Position numbers and translations under genes: made by a program. A model generated the notes under the pieces. It searched no databases and was not told the origin of the DNA. It saw only the letters and a list, made by a program, of their open reading frames with translations. From Mikania micrantha (lineage: Eukaryota > Streptophyta > Magnoliopsida > Asterales > Asteraceae): a stretch of 64,000 nucleotides of DNA. The stretch lies in contig CM018692.1 in the NCBI GenBank assembly GCA_009363875.1, positions 1,190,501 through 1,254,500 on the forward strand. The letters are read 5' to 3'. Below, one piece after another: positions 21,741 through 33,450 of the stretch. Positions within the stretch are counted from its first letter, which is position 1. Each line of letters begins with the position of its first letter.

Positions 21741-21783
21741 TCAATTTTATTAAACTAACACTACTAACTATTATTCTGTAACA
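21741..21783 (-). repeat. Inverted copy of the LTR tip beyond the 3' LTR
   Basis: 21741-21746 is TCAATT, the sequence that follows the 5' LTR at the primer site. 21753-21783 is an exact 31-bp inverse complement of the LTR start at 12511-12541, including the base that distinguishes the 5' LTR copy from the 3' one. TAAAA follows at 21784, as it precedes 12511. Confidence 0.85.
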
Positions 21784-21788
21784 TAAAA

Positions 21789-22156
21789 AAAATAAACATA
21801 TCATTAAATTAAAAAAACTAAACCTTTTAGTTCATAATTAGCCAAATTTAATTCTGAATTCGTTACTTTAGAAATGGTAATCAAGAACCCAAAGATTGAA
21901 GAAGAAGAATCAAGTGAGAAGAGAGAGATAAACTCTCAAAATCAATCACTAATCTTATTCTTGTAATCAGCTCACTTATTTAACAACTAATACAGTTGAT
22001 TAAATACACTATTAACCCTTCTATTATCATTTTATTGCAATTGACCACCTATACTATTTGATACCTAACAATGTACAATTAATATTAATTTTTTTTTAAC
22101 TTGGTTAGTTCGGTTATTTAGTGTAATCAATTAAATGTATAATTTGTGGCGCCTTT
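21789..22156. other. AT-rich spacer upstream of the lysyl-tRNA synthetase gene
   Basis: No gene or known repeat is visible here. Confidence 0.5.
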
Positions 22157-22352
22157 CAGGGCGGAGGATTAGAAGGGCCCGGGGGTGCCCCGGCCCCCCT
22201 GTTTTTTCATTTAGAAGTGTTGATATAATAGTATTTCGTCCGAAAATTCTTCGATTCCCTTCGTTTTCCTCATAAAAATCCTTCGGCCCCCTCCGTTTTC
22301 TTCCTAAAAATCATTCGGCCCCCTCCGAACTTTTTTCCAAGCTCCGCCACTG
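22157..22352. mobile_element. Short non-autonomous hAT element (196 bp)
   Basis: The ends are CAGGGCGGAG and CTCCGCCACTG, imperfect TIRs of the hAT type. The flanks GCGCCTTT (22149-22156) and GAGCCTTT (22353-22360) form an 8-bp target duplication with one mismatch. It lies about 250 bp upstream of the start codon of the synthetase, in the promoter or 5' UTR. Confidence 0.7.
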
Positions 22353-22596
22353 GAGCCTTTCACGTAAAACCTAAAACACGAATAGTATCAAAGTGTGTTA
22401 AAAGATATTTAAAATAAGTTCATTATTACTAGAAAAAAGATGTAAAAATTGTTGTTAAAAGAAAAAAACGTAAAACCTAAAATATCAAACTAAAATTAGA
22501 GCCGGTGTCGTGTTGCCGTCTACTCCTTCTGGCTGGCGCCTCCTAACGCTAACAGCACCTTGGCGACACCTTATCTACCTGTCAGATGAGATAACA

Positions 22597-25500
22597 ATGG
22601 AGGCATTGAAGGTGTGGTCATCACGGCCTCTGAGGCACTTCTTTCAATTAGCTTCATCTTCTTCTCTTCCCCCATCTAAATCATATATCCCTTCTACTGT
22701 CATCCGCTGCTGTTCCTCCTCCTCCTCCTCCGCTGCTGCCGCCGCCGGAACCGCCACTGCCGCCGTGCCAAAAGTAGCTGGAAGGGGACGGAGATCGCCC
22801 GCCGCTTCTAATGCAACTTCCACCTCCGACAGAGATGCCGTTCGAGCAATTCGTCTCAAAAAGGTTTCATTTTTTTTTGTATTTCAGGTTTTACCTCTTG
22901 TTTTTTCATTGAATCTTGATTTTTTGAGTAAATTGGAGTCAGAAGTTGCGTGATTGCAACCACTAAAGCAGGGATAATCAGGGTCTGGTCAACCCTTTCC
23001 GGGTAAAATTGGTCCTTTTCATGATCACTGCAATTATTTCGCTTTAAGATGAGCTTAAACCGTGAACAAACTGTCCCATTGGAATCACCGTATTCGGCTA
23101 CACAGCAACATTTGTATCGACAATTTGTTAAGAACAATTTAACCCTAGTTCCAAATACGAACATGTCAGTTTCTTTATTAGGTTGCAATTACATGATTGA
23201 TATTCATACTTAGCATCAGTTATGATTTTACAGAGTTTATTTGATGTTTATTGTAGTTTGTACATGCATATTGTTACATGTTATGAAAGTAATGTATTTT
23301 TTTAACAGGTGGACGAGTTAAGGAGCAAGGGACTTGAACCCTATGCTTACAAGTGGGATAGAACTCATACTGCTAATCAGTTGCAAGATATTTATAAGCA
23401 TCTTGAAAATGGTGAAGAATCAAATAATGAGAATGATCAAGTTTCAATATCTGGAAGAATTGTGGCACGTAGGGCTTTTGGAAAACTCGCTTTCTTGACT
23501 TTGAGGGATGATTCTGGGACAATTCAGGTATGCTGATAACATATTCTTTGTTACTGGTTAAGGCGCTGCCATGTTATATGATTTCTTCTGAAAGTATCAT
23601 ATTTATGTAGTGTATAAGCAAACAATAAGAATGTAGTTAACACCGTATCTTTCACTGAATTATCTGCATAACAGGGTTGTGTTCTATTTCTGATATATTT
23701 ACCTATGATTTCAGCTTTACTGTGAAAAAGAAAGACTTGCAAATGACCAATTTGAGCAATTAAAAAGCCTCGTTGATATAGGCGACATATTGGGTGCAAG
23801 TGGCTCAATCAAAAGGACCGAAAAGGGTTCGCTTTTGCAATTCCTTACTGAATTTAACTAAATACAGATATTACATAAAACTCAAAACAATCTTAAGTAC
23901 TCCTTACATCAATATATGCAGAATAATTAGTTTTTATACCATTTTTAATGTACTTTCAGGGGAACTCTCTGTATGTGTAGATTCATTTTTGATTCTCACA
24001 AAGTCTTTGCTTCCATTACCGGATAAGTTTCACGGCCTAACAGATGTGGATAAGCGTTATCGCCAACGGTTAGTTTTTTAATATTCTTTTATGTAAATAA
24101 CTAAATAAATTAGTGCATACATATATTTTAAATAATTTTATGGTCTTTAAATGACTTACTGTTATAACATTATTATAAGCAATTATGTTTTCTTGTATAG
24201 ATATGTGGATATGATTGCCAATCCAGAGGTGGCTGATGTGTTCCGTAAAAGAGCAAAGGTAGGTATAAAACGTTATGTTTTTTATTATTTTCCTTATTTT
24301 GTTAACTCAGATAATGCTAAAAGAGTAAAAATATAATTATTTGAAATATTGGTATACTGATTTGTGCTTCACTTCAGTAGATTGTCTCAGTCATACGACA
24401 GACTGTTGAATCTGTGGGGTTTATTGAAGTTGATACACCAGTTCTCCAGGTTTTGAAATCATCTATAAACTTTCTTTGATGTGAAGATTTGATTTTTGAA
24501 ACTTTTTTATATTCTTCAAGTAATTTGATATATTAGGGAGCAGCTGGTGGTGCAGAAGCTAGGCCATTCATTACACACCATAACTCTCTTGGTAGAGATC
24601 TTTATCTGAGAATTGCTACCGAACTTCATTTGAAGAGAATGTTGGTGAGGTTCTAAATACTTTATTTTTAATAATTAAAATAATAAATATAAAACTACCC
24701 CATTAACTCGGATCAATTAGGATTTATTTTGTTTTGTTTACATAAATTTTTGTAAGATTGTATTTATCATCCTATATGTTTTTTTTTTTTTTAATCAACA
24801 TAGGTTGGAGGATTTGAAAAAGTATATGAGATTGGAAGAATATTTAGAAACGAAGGCATTTCAACTCGTCATAATCCGGAATTCACAACAATAGAGGTAA
24901 TATATGCATAATTTCTTTCATATCTTTTTTGTGTCATTCTGATTGGTTTTAATCTTAAAATGATCCAGATATATGAAGCTTACTCAGACTATGAAAGCAT
25001 GATGAACATGGCTGAAGAAATTGTAACTCAATGTGCTCTTTCAGTAAATGGGAAGCTTATTGTTGATTATCAGGTGTGTAAACCTTTAAACTAAATGTTA
25101 AGTACTTAATTGTTTTTATATAAAACCAATACCATAGAAACACTAGATCCTTATAGATGAAGTACAACCAAGCATCTATCCAAGCTTAATGTACATCCTT
25201 ATAAATGAAATACAATCGTCTATGCATTAAGTAATAGAAGGTGCTAGGCACACTCAAGGCACAAAGGGTGAGTTTGTCACCTAGGCGCAATGTGCTTAAA
25301 AATCAAGGGCTAAACTGACCATTTTTAGAATTTTTTTTAAAATAGAATTAGGCCAGGATATTACCTTATTGCTGTGCCTTGCCTTACCTAGGCAACTAAG
25401 CGAGCACATTTGACTACAAGGTGTATGCATACATGTGTCTATGCATATCAGCATTCAAATTGTTTTGTTCCAGCTTTTTTGTATTCTCCAGCATCTCTTA

Positions 25501-26943
25501 TAGTTTTCACTTCTTTTCTACTGTTTTCAGTTAATAACAAGTCCAAAGGCAGTTTAAATATTATTGATTTATATGCAGGGTGTGGAAATCAATCTAGAAA
25601 GACCTTGGAGAAGGGAAACAATGCACAATTTAGTGAAAGAAGCGACAGGGATTGATTTTATTGAATTAGGAAACGACCTTAATGCTGTTAAAGAAGCAAC
25701 TTTTAATGCACTCAATATGAGTCCAAATAATCAAGACAGGCATTTAATTGAAGCATGTTCATCAGTTGGTCATGTGCTTAATGAGGTCAATTTTTATAAT
25801 TTTAAGATTTCATCCTAGTCAGATTAGTAAAATGCTAATAAAATAATAATAATAATAATAGTTTTTATCTTTTTCAGGTTTTTGAGATGGTGGTAGAACC
25901 TACACTAGTGCAACCTACGTTTGTATTGGACTATCCTGTTGAGGTATCTCCTTTGGCGAAGCCTCATCGGAGGTATGAAAAATTATTGAATGACATTATT
26001 TATATTACAGACTTAATATGTTATAAAAAGAATACAAGAAAAAAGCAGAATCTTTTGCAGCAACACCAATTCCATTAATGATTATTGATAAAGGTGGCAA
26101 TTTCATTCCATATTCATACAAGTTAATGGGAAAGTGATGCAAAAATAGCTAAAAGGGGAAATGCACAAATGGGACGGGTCAAAACTGTTTAAAGTCGCCT
26201 AAAGTCTTTTTTTAGTATATACAACTTCCTAAATCCTACTATTAAAAAAAATTGATCAATAATGTGATAATATTGTTTTTGTGATCATAATTGACCAATC
26301 CATTATTTATTAAAAAGTGAAAATTGGATAAAGAAAGTGATAGCAGCAGTTCCTCCCGTGTTGACCTGTACTTATTATGACTATGGTAATCTTATATCTG
26401 TTTTGTGACATCACTGAAAGAAATTAGTTGTGTTTTCTGAAATCAAATTGTATTTATAGGTTTTTAACTTTTTAATTTAAATTTTTTTTTTTCATTTTTC
26501 ATCTTCCATGCAGACATGCAGGTTTAACAGAAAGATTTGAACTGTTTATTTGTGGTCGTGAATTAGGGAACGCGTTTTCTGAGCTAACCGATCCGTTGGA
26601 CCAGGTATATTTAATCATTTAGTGAAAATCCTTGTCAAGTATTCTGGTATTTATGCATTTAATCGTTAAAAACCACGAAAAAGCTAAGTAACTAACAAAG
26701 TATGACAGCGAGGGAGGTTAGAAGAACAAGTGAAACAACATAATCAAAAAAAAGAAGCTGCAACTTCAAAACCATCAGATACAAAAGACGATGATGACGT
26801 GTCGTATGAAGTGACTCTTGATGAAGATTTTCTGACAGCCTTGGAATATGGGATGCCACCAGCGTCAGGAATGGTACAAACTCGATTTTTTACATTATTT
26901 AAATTGATTTTTTTTAATAATAATGTTACCAGTCAAATATACA

Positions 26944-26986
<43 letters not shown>

Positions 26987-27107
26987 CATCTTGATGGGCT
27001 AATTTTTATTTCAGGGACTTGGGATTGATAGGCTGGTGATGCTATTGACAAATTCAGCCAGTATTAGAGATGTTATTGCTTTCCCTGTGCTTAAGATTCA
27101 ACAATAA
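22597..27107 (+). CDS. OVA5-like: Organellar class II lysyl-tRNA synthetase (596 aa, 14 exons)
   Basis: It charges tRNA-Lys with lysine, probably in chloroplasts and mitochondria. Exons: 22597-22863, 23309-23527, 23715-23826, 23960-24068, 24201-24258, 24381-24449, 24537-24644, 24804-24896, 24969-25073, 25579-25785, 25878-25972, 26514-26604, 26709-26873 and 27015-27107, all with GT-AG introns and matching phases. Residues 1-85 are Ser/Ala-rich like a dual-targeting peptide. An OB-fold anticodon-binding domain follows, with VSISGRIVARRAFGKLAFLT. Class II motif 1 is GFIEVDTPVLQ, motif 2 runs RIATELHLKRML to FRNEGISTRHNPEFT, and motif 3 is GLGIDRLVMLLTNS near the end. Start context AACAATGG is favourable. 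The gene looks intact. The eukaryotic cytosolic form differs in its N-terminus. Confidence 0.92.
26946..26986. repeat. (TA)n microsatellite in intron 13 of the lysyl-tRNA synthetase gene
   Basis: About 20 uninterrupted TA units lie 30 bp upstream of the last exon's splice acceptor. It is likely to vary in length. Confidence 0.9.
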
Positions 27108-28742
27108 CATACTGCAGTCTTGAATTTTTCAGGTTTGTTTTTTATATGAAGCTCTTTATTCAGAGTTAAAATTGAGTTTAACAAGTTATTAGCTGCATAA
27201 ATCGATTTAAACCATTGTCTTTGCCCATGAATCGTGGCATGTTGTTCCATCATTTTTATTTTTTAGTATTGTTCCGGATTATTGGTCTGGTATTTACATG
27301 TGTGTGTGTGTTTTAAATATATATCTCAATTCTGAACTATCTTGCTGCGGTGTACGTGTCATACGATGGTCTGATTCCTTTCATACAAGTTGATGCAAAA
27401 TAACTAGTGAATTAGAAGGGAATGTAACTGAGTAGCCGAGTAGGGTATAAACGAGCTGAGATCAAGCTCGAGTTTGGCTCGTTAAGAGCTTTAAATCCAA
27501 AGCTCGAGCTTGACTCGTTAGAAAATTTCCAAGCTCGAGCTTAGCTCGTCTTTTTTAATTATTCAATTAATTTCTTTTAGTTATTAATCTAATATATATT
27601 TGTAATTATACTTTTCTAATATAACATAAATTATATGATTTAAATATATTAAAATAATCAGTTATATAAATATCCACTTGATCGAATAAATAAAAACTCA
27701 TTTAGACTTATGAGCCGACTCGAGCTCGATATATGAAGCTCGGACTTGGGTTTGATGACTAAATGATTCATATTTCTGAGCTTGGCCTCAACTCTTTTAA
27801 GGGAGTGATAATTGCTTTTGTGATGAGATTTTTATTTTGTGTTTTAGTACGGATTGATACCCGTTATAGATATTGGTTTTCGCAACAAATGGTGTAGAAT
27901 ACAAAATTACCTCACCTACCCATTCAATATTTCAATTCAACAACCAAAAGTAAATACATCATGAATATCTCATATCAATTAATATCAAGGTTGCATATAA
28001 TATCTGTCTCAATGGGGTTGTGGCAATATTGTCACCCAATGTTTAACTTGCCACATGACACAATTATGGCTTAAAGACAGTATTCTGCTAATAACAGTTT
28101 TGGGTTTAATTTCTTTGAGAAACTGGAATCATATGTAGTTCAAGTAGAATCGATTTTGGCTATAGATAGGTTAGTTGGGTTTGATTCTGAAACTGGTTTT
28201 TTATTGTTCTAGACTTCTAGTAGCATAAAGCCTGAAGGGCTGAAAGCCATAAAATAGGAAACATTTGCAATCGAAGGCCCAGTAATATTTTGCATAGTTG
28301 CATACCAGTAAGTCAGTAACCAGTCTACAATATCATTTCTGAAATATATTATATAAAAATATAATTTATTCAAGCAAAAAATATAATTAGTTTTAACTTC
28401 ATTATCTCATAGCTAGTTTTTTAAATGGTAAACACACACACCTACTAATTATATTTTTAAGTTACACTAATATACTGTTGTTAAGGATAAAACATTTGAC
28501 CTCCTATCTAAAACACATTTATTTTTACACGGGCTTGTCCCACAAAGGCTCATAACTTTGTTTAGAAAAGCTACACCTTTTTTATATTGTGTAAACTGTA
28601 AAGTATTAATACATTTAGAAAAGCTACACCAGTTTTCTTTGGTTTCAATCAGAACCGTTTTTATTCTGTTGAACACTCAAATAAAGACTTTTTTATTTTC
28701 ATACTCTCTTTATTTTTACGCTCTCTCAAAAAACGCTCACAA
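27108..28742. other. Intergenic region downstream of the synthetase
   Basis: The first part is 3' UTR and terminator. 27440-27790 holds several AGCTCGAGCTT-type words in both orientations, a degenerate repeat of unknown class. The rest is AT-rich. A 22-bp segment at about 28629-28650 (AGTTTTCTTTGGTTTCAA core) is found inverted at about 29140-29161. Confidence 0.5.
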
Positions 28743-28913
28743 ATGGCTAAGAAAGTACTATCTTCTGTTGTTGGTTCCTCTTCAAGTGACAGTTTTTGTT
28801 ATGAATCAAGCCCATGCCTAACTAGCCCAGTTAAGACGGTCCAACTAGCATTTTGCAAGGAATTAGAAACGTCGTATGATATTATGAAGTGGAGAAGAGA
28901 AACTAGGGTATGA
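28743..28913 (+). CDS. Candidate small protein, 56 aa
   Basis: An ORF starts MAKKVLSSVV, has a Ser-rich stretch and the segments SSPCLTSPVKTV and MKWRRETR, and ends with TGA. I do not recognise a family. The composition is more protein-like than that of chance ORFs in this AT-rich DNA, and the 40 bp upstream are pyrimidine-rich as in plant 5' UTRs. It lies between two inverted 22-bp segments (about 28629-28650 and 29140-29161), so it could be cargo of a mobile element or an exon fragment. It could equally be chance. Confidence 0.3.
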   Translation: MAKKVLSSVVGSSSSDSFCYESSPCLTSPVKTVQLAFCKELETSYDIMKWRRETRV

Positions 28914-31900
28914 CGAATATGATCAATGTGCGTGTTCTTCCCCATCTTACTTCTCTGTAATATCTAAGTTTCCCATCCCCTTCTAGAGTATATGTCCTAT
29001 ATTACTTTCGGTTCTTAATTGTAAATTTGTAATCAATCAGAGAATCAACAGAAACTTATCACATTATACAACTTATTACAGTATTTGTTAAGTTGTGAAA
29101 TAGCCATTCACAACAGTTTTACTATGTTTTGTTCCAACAAATTGAAACCAAAGAAAACTGGTCAAATTTCAAATCGTGTCAATTTTTTTAAACCTGACAG
29201 CACATAAAATAAACAAACATACCCGATACAGTTTTACTTTTTTATGAGGTTTAGAAGAGGGATAAAGACAAACTTTATTCCGTTCTAAAATAAATAAGAT
29301 AGAGAGAGTGCATACACTCTCGTACATAAATAAAAGTTGAGAAATTATAAAGGACATGCTGGACAGATATTACCCCTCAATGAATTCGTATCATGCACAA
29401 AATTCAAGTAAACAACAGCGGAGTTTATGTTCTAGCATAAAGTAAAAAAAAAAAAAAGAAGAAGAAGAAGAAGAAGATATATATCAGATTAGAAAGCTTG
29501 GTTGAAAATATATTACTTAATTATATGGTTTGATCATTCATCGTTGTCGCGTACAAAAGTCATACAAACACCTTACGAGACGTTTTTATTTTTATGGTCA
29601 ATAAATAACTACCTTTTCAGTAGATTTTCTGTTAGAATGTCCAACGAAATTTTATTTACAAATGTTTGGGATTGCTTATTTAAGTTTAAAAGAACTTTTT
29701 GTCAAAAATACTTATTAATTTATGAGTTTTTGAAATAAAGTTTTTAAAAGCGTTTGGATTAGTTTTTGATATGTGAATAGTCAAAAAGTTAATAAGTTGT
29801 TTGGATTATCTTTTAAAAAAGTGTTGGGATTAGTTTTTAGTTTATTTAATCAAAAAGTTAAAAAGTCATTTTAAAAGATACAAATTATAGCTTTTCAAAA
29901 ACAATTTTTTAACTTTACTCAAAAAGTTATAACAAAAAGTCCATTTGACATTACTAAACATCTTTTTAACTTATTGATTTTTTCATAAAGTCAATAAGTT
30001 AATAAGTTAGTTTCAAATGGAATTCCAAACATGTACAAAACCATTATTTAGATTTGTCGAAAATTTTAACAAAACTAACTATTACCCAAAAAATAAATTA
30101 AGGTGCTTAATTAATTCTTTGGTATAATAAAATATAATAATAAAAATAATTGAGTTGCAGGGAACCCTCCACGAGCGGGGATACTGTTTGCGTGTAGTTA
30201 ACCATGAGGGTGGCGTTAATTATCAGCGCATCTGCCACACTCACCATTTCAGCGATGATGTGCTTTGTATGCCATTCAATCTAAAAAACAATTATGATGA
30301 CGTTTATTTTACCTAAAAATGTTAAAATAAAAAGAATTTCAAAAACTCGAAAATCCACTCAAGCAAACTTTGAATGAACTCATTTCCGCATCATCGTAAC
30401 CGACTTTTCGAATCTTAAACCTTAACCTTAAAACCTAAAGTACCATAAGCTTAATCCTAAACCTAAAAAAAAGCCTTTAATTTAATACTAAAGATAAAAC
30501 TTAAAAGCTAAAACCAAGTCGCAAAACCTAAACTCTAAAGCTTAATATTTAAAGTAAACTCTAAAAGCTAAACAGAGTTTGATGAGATAGTTCAATTCTA
30601 GCAATTTCCGAGGTTTTAGGATTTTTTTTTAGTCTTATTGAGCAAACTAAACTTTTTTTTAAAAAAAAATCATGTCTCTAATATTATAAAATTTCATTTT
30701 AAAGTTTTTTAATCTACACGGCAAAATCATTTTTCAACTTATTAATATTCCATGATATCGTTTATTGTGAAATGTTCTTCAAGAACAAGATTTGATACCC
30801 TCTTTGTCATTTGTCTATGCGAATTGGATTCCATTGTGATCAATGTTAAGAAAAAGATTTTACAAGGGACCAGGGATGGCTCTCGTGCTATTTTCAGTGA
30901 AGCATCCGTATGGGCCACCATCTTCAAGGGGCCCTCAATTTTTTTTTTTTAAGGATTTTGAGTTTAGATGTGTTTTGAACAATGAAAGGTGAAAAGGTGA
31001 ATAAAAAAGCATGTATTGTTTACATAGAGAAATTAGAATATAAAGTATGCCAATATTCTTGTTATCATGTAAAACGAGTATTATCAGGCCGGCCGAATCG
31101 GGAACCGGGGGTCTACCGGCCCAAAAATCACACTTTAACCGCTCTCAAGGGAAGTGGCCGGTTGAGCCGGTTTACCAGTCTGATAGGGAACCTGTTCACT
31201 AATCGGATCGGATTTTAAGTTTTTTTTAACTAAAATCCAAAGAATTAAACATTTTAATCAAACATTGTATTTTTTTTAACATGATTATGTTTGTTTAAAT
31301 TTGTTTGTAATTATGTAAATTTTTTGGAATTTTATGTATTTATTTTGTCATTCGGTTCTTGAATCCGGTTTGACGTCTGGTCCGACCAGTAACCAGTAAT
31401 ATGTCCGGTCCGGTTCTAAAAACATTGTGTAAAACAAATTGAAAATTTTAAAGGCCCCCACTATCCATACACCATTTCCACTATCCATACACCAGACCCC
31501 ACTTATATGGTCTTATAGGCTCTATATGGGCGTACATAATTTTTTTTATTTTAGAAAAATCAATTTTAACGCTAACTTTTTATACGCTTTTATCATGCAT
31601 ATTTATACGTTTTTATATAAGTTTGTACGTATAATTTTTTAAACTTGCTTCGTTACGAAAATTGTTTATAAACTAGTATGACATATGTTATTTATTTAAA
31701 AAATGTTATGACTAAACTTGCGTAAAAATAAATTGTGTTACTATGTTTTTAAAAAACCGGTAATTTCACAATCGTTTGATTATATAAACTATTAAAGAGC
31801 CACATAAATAAATACACAACCATATAACAAACACATAAATTACACATAACTAAATAAGAAACAAAAAAGTACTACACAACTACATAACATATAAAAATTA

Positions 31901-31914
31901 TATGGCCATATAGA
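28914..31914. other. AT-rich intergenic region with possible MITE remnants
   Basis: No gene is visible. A (GAA)n tract lies at about 29457-29476. 29745-30040 has weak inverted ends (GTTTGGATT and GGAATTCCAAAC) with inner AAGTTAATAAG words in both orientations, suggesting a MITE. 31085-31215 and 31350-31420 are GC-richer, CCGG-dense segments of unknown origin. The rest shows nothing. Confidence 0.45.
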
Positions 31915-32180
31915 AATTAATTATATGCCCGTATAAGACCTATATGGCCGTATAAAATGAACTATATGTCCGTATAGGGCCTATATGGCCGTATACAGAT
32001 GAACTATATGCCCGTATAGGTTCTATATGGTCGTATAAAGATGAACTATATGCCCGTATACTATATGCCCGTATAGGGCCTATACGGGCGTATAGTTTCG
32101 CTTCAAACCTGATACGTCAGCGGTAGTAGCTTTTGTCGGGTTGACTGATTTTATACGGACATATAGGCCCTATACGGCCT
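31915..32180. repeat. Palindromic minisatellite built on TATATGCCCGTATAGG
   Basis: The words CTATATGGCCGTATA and CTATATGCCCGTATA, and their complements, recur about ten times. They include a 35-nt near-perfect palindrome at 32061-32095 centred on GGGCC, with one mismatched pair. Confidence 0.75.
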
Positions 32181-32394
32181 TATATAAGACAGCCGGATGA
32201 TGTCTCGAAATGGGGTAGTGTATATTTAGTAGGAACCTTTTTAAACCCTACTAAACCAGTGGCTCTGCAATTCTGCATTGTCACACTGTTGGGCAAATTA
32301 AAACACCTTCGCTAAATATTGACGGAATGTTTTTTTCACAATATATAACCTATTTGCTTATATGGATGAATCGTATGTTCGATATATATCTATA

Positions 32395-32719
32395 CTAGGA
32401 TAAAACATGTGTATTACATAGGTTAAACAAATAAATTTTAAAATTATTTATTTTAACTAATATAATATATAGTTTTCAAATATGTTTTTTAAGTAAATAA
32501 AGAATTTATTTATGGTGTAATCATATTATTTAATATTTATAAAGTTTAATAAAATCATTAATATCTAATAGGAGAGATAGTGTGTTAAAAAAATCAAAAT
32601 TTAATAAAAGATAACATATAAATATTAAATAGGAGAGAGAAACAGGAAAATCAACTTTTAGGTAGTCTAAAAACTTGACATGTGTTAGCCTGAAACTTTC
32701 ATTTATTATATAGTATAGA
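32395..32719 (-). mobile_element. Mini-Helitron (325 bp)
   Basis: On the minus strand it begins TCTATACTATATAATAAA after host A and ends CCTAG before host T. A short hairpin (ATGT, then AATAC, then ACAT) lies near the 3' end. ACACATGTC occurs about 30 nt inside the 5' end, as in the larger Helitron at 10122-12235. It has no coding capacity. Confidence 0.6.
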
Positions 32720-33450
32720 TATAGATATAGATATATATTACTATATAGATGCCTAATACTATACGCTACGAGTGTGGAAATTAACAACCAATAATGGAGG
32801 TGTTTGCTGAAAAATTGATGATTTGATGTTGCTGATTTTCTTATGTAATTTAATGAACATAAATATATATATATATATATTTATGTTTTGGGCTGTGTTA
32901 TTTCATATCTAATTCTCAAATTTCACACCATTTATATATCTCGTGTAGACTATATATCTCGTATAAACTTCACACCATTTATATATCTCGTATAAACTTC
33001 ACACCATTTATATATCTCGTATGTACTATACGAGACGTATATGTGTCAATCATTATTTATTAGATTTTTTCAACCTTAATAATTGGTTTCGTATACGTCT
33101 CGTATAAGCCTGTAAAAGGTGTATAGGTCCCATATAAGATGTATAGGTCCCATACGATGCATGTATGAAACCAATCATTGTAGAGGTATTAATTTAGACG
33201 AAAATTTTAGTTATTGTTGATATAACACTAGAAAAATTAGTCACAAGTGAAAATCAATTGTTGGATTCAATGAGAGAGTAGGATAAACATGTTGACCGTC
33301 TTTTTGTTTAAGAATTAATTAAAAAATATAAGTCGCTATATATATCAAAGGTTAGTAACATTAAAACTATAAGGGATACACAAGTTTAATTTTATCAAAA
33401 GGGTTTTCATGTCATTCAAACTATACAATGGGAAATGTTAATAAATATTA
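32720..33450. other. AT-rich spacer with short tandem repeats
   Basis: A unit of about 30 bp containing TTCACACCATTTATATATC is repeated about three times at 32920-33020. It is followed by a hairpin, TCTCGTAT, loop GTACT, ATACGAGA, at 33015-33035. A short (TA)n lies near 32866-32882. No gene is visible. Confidence 0.6.

Larger units (their letters stand above)
12511..21783 (+). mobile_element. Ty3/Gypsy chromovirus (Reina-like), decayed, with a nested insertion
   Basis: The layout is 5' LTR (12511-17004, interrupted at 12548-16859), primer site for initiator tRNA-Met (17010-17021), gag, protease, RT-RNase H, integrase, chromodomain-like tail, polypurine tract (about 21550-21560) and 3' LTR (21561-21740). 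The LTRs are only about 180 bp, as in Reina-type chromoviruses. They differ by one substitution and a small indel, so it is fairly young, yet the coding part carries frameshifts and two integrase stops. TAAAA flanks 12511 on the left and 21783 on the right, beyond an inverted LTR tip. The Reina assignment rests on LTR length and the integrase tail. Confidence 0.85.

Noticed and set aside
22510..22596. Upstream start for the lysyl-tRNA synthetase
   Set aside because: The earlier in-frame codon at 22510 is GTG, not ATG; the ATG at 22597 has a good context and starts a typical targeting peptide.
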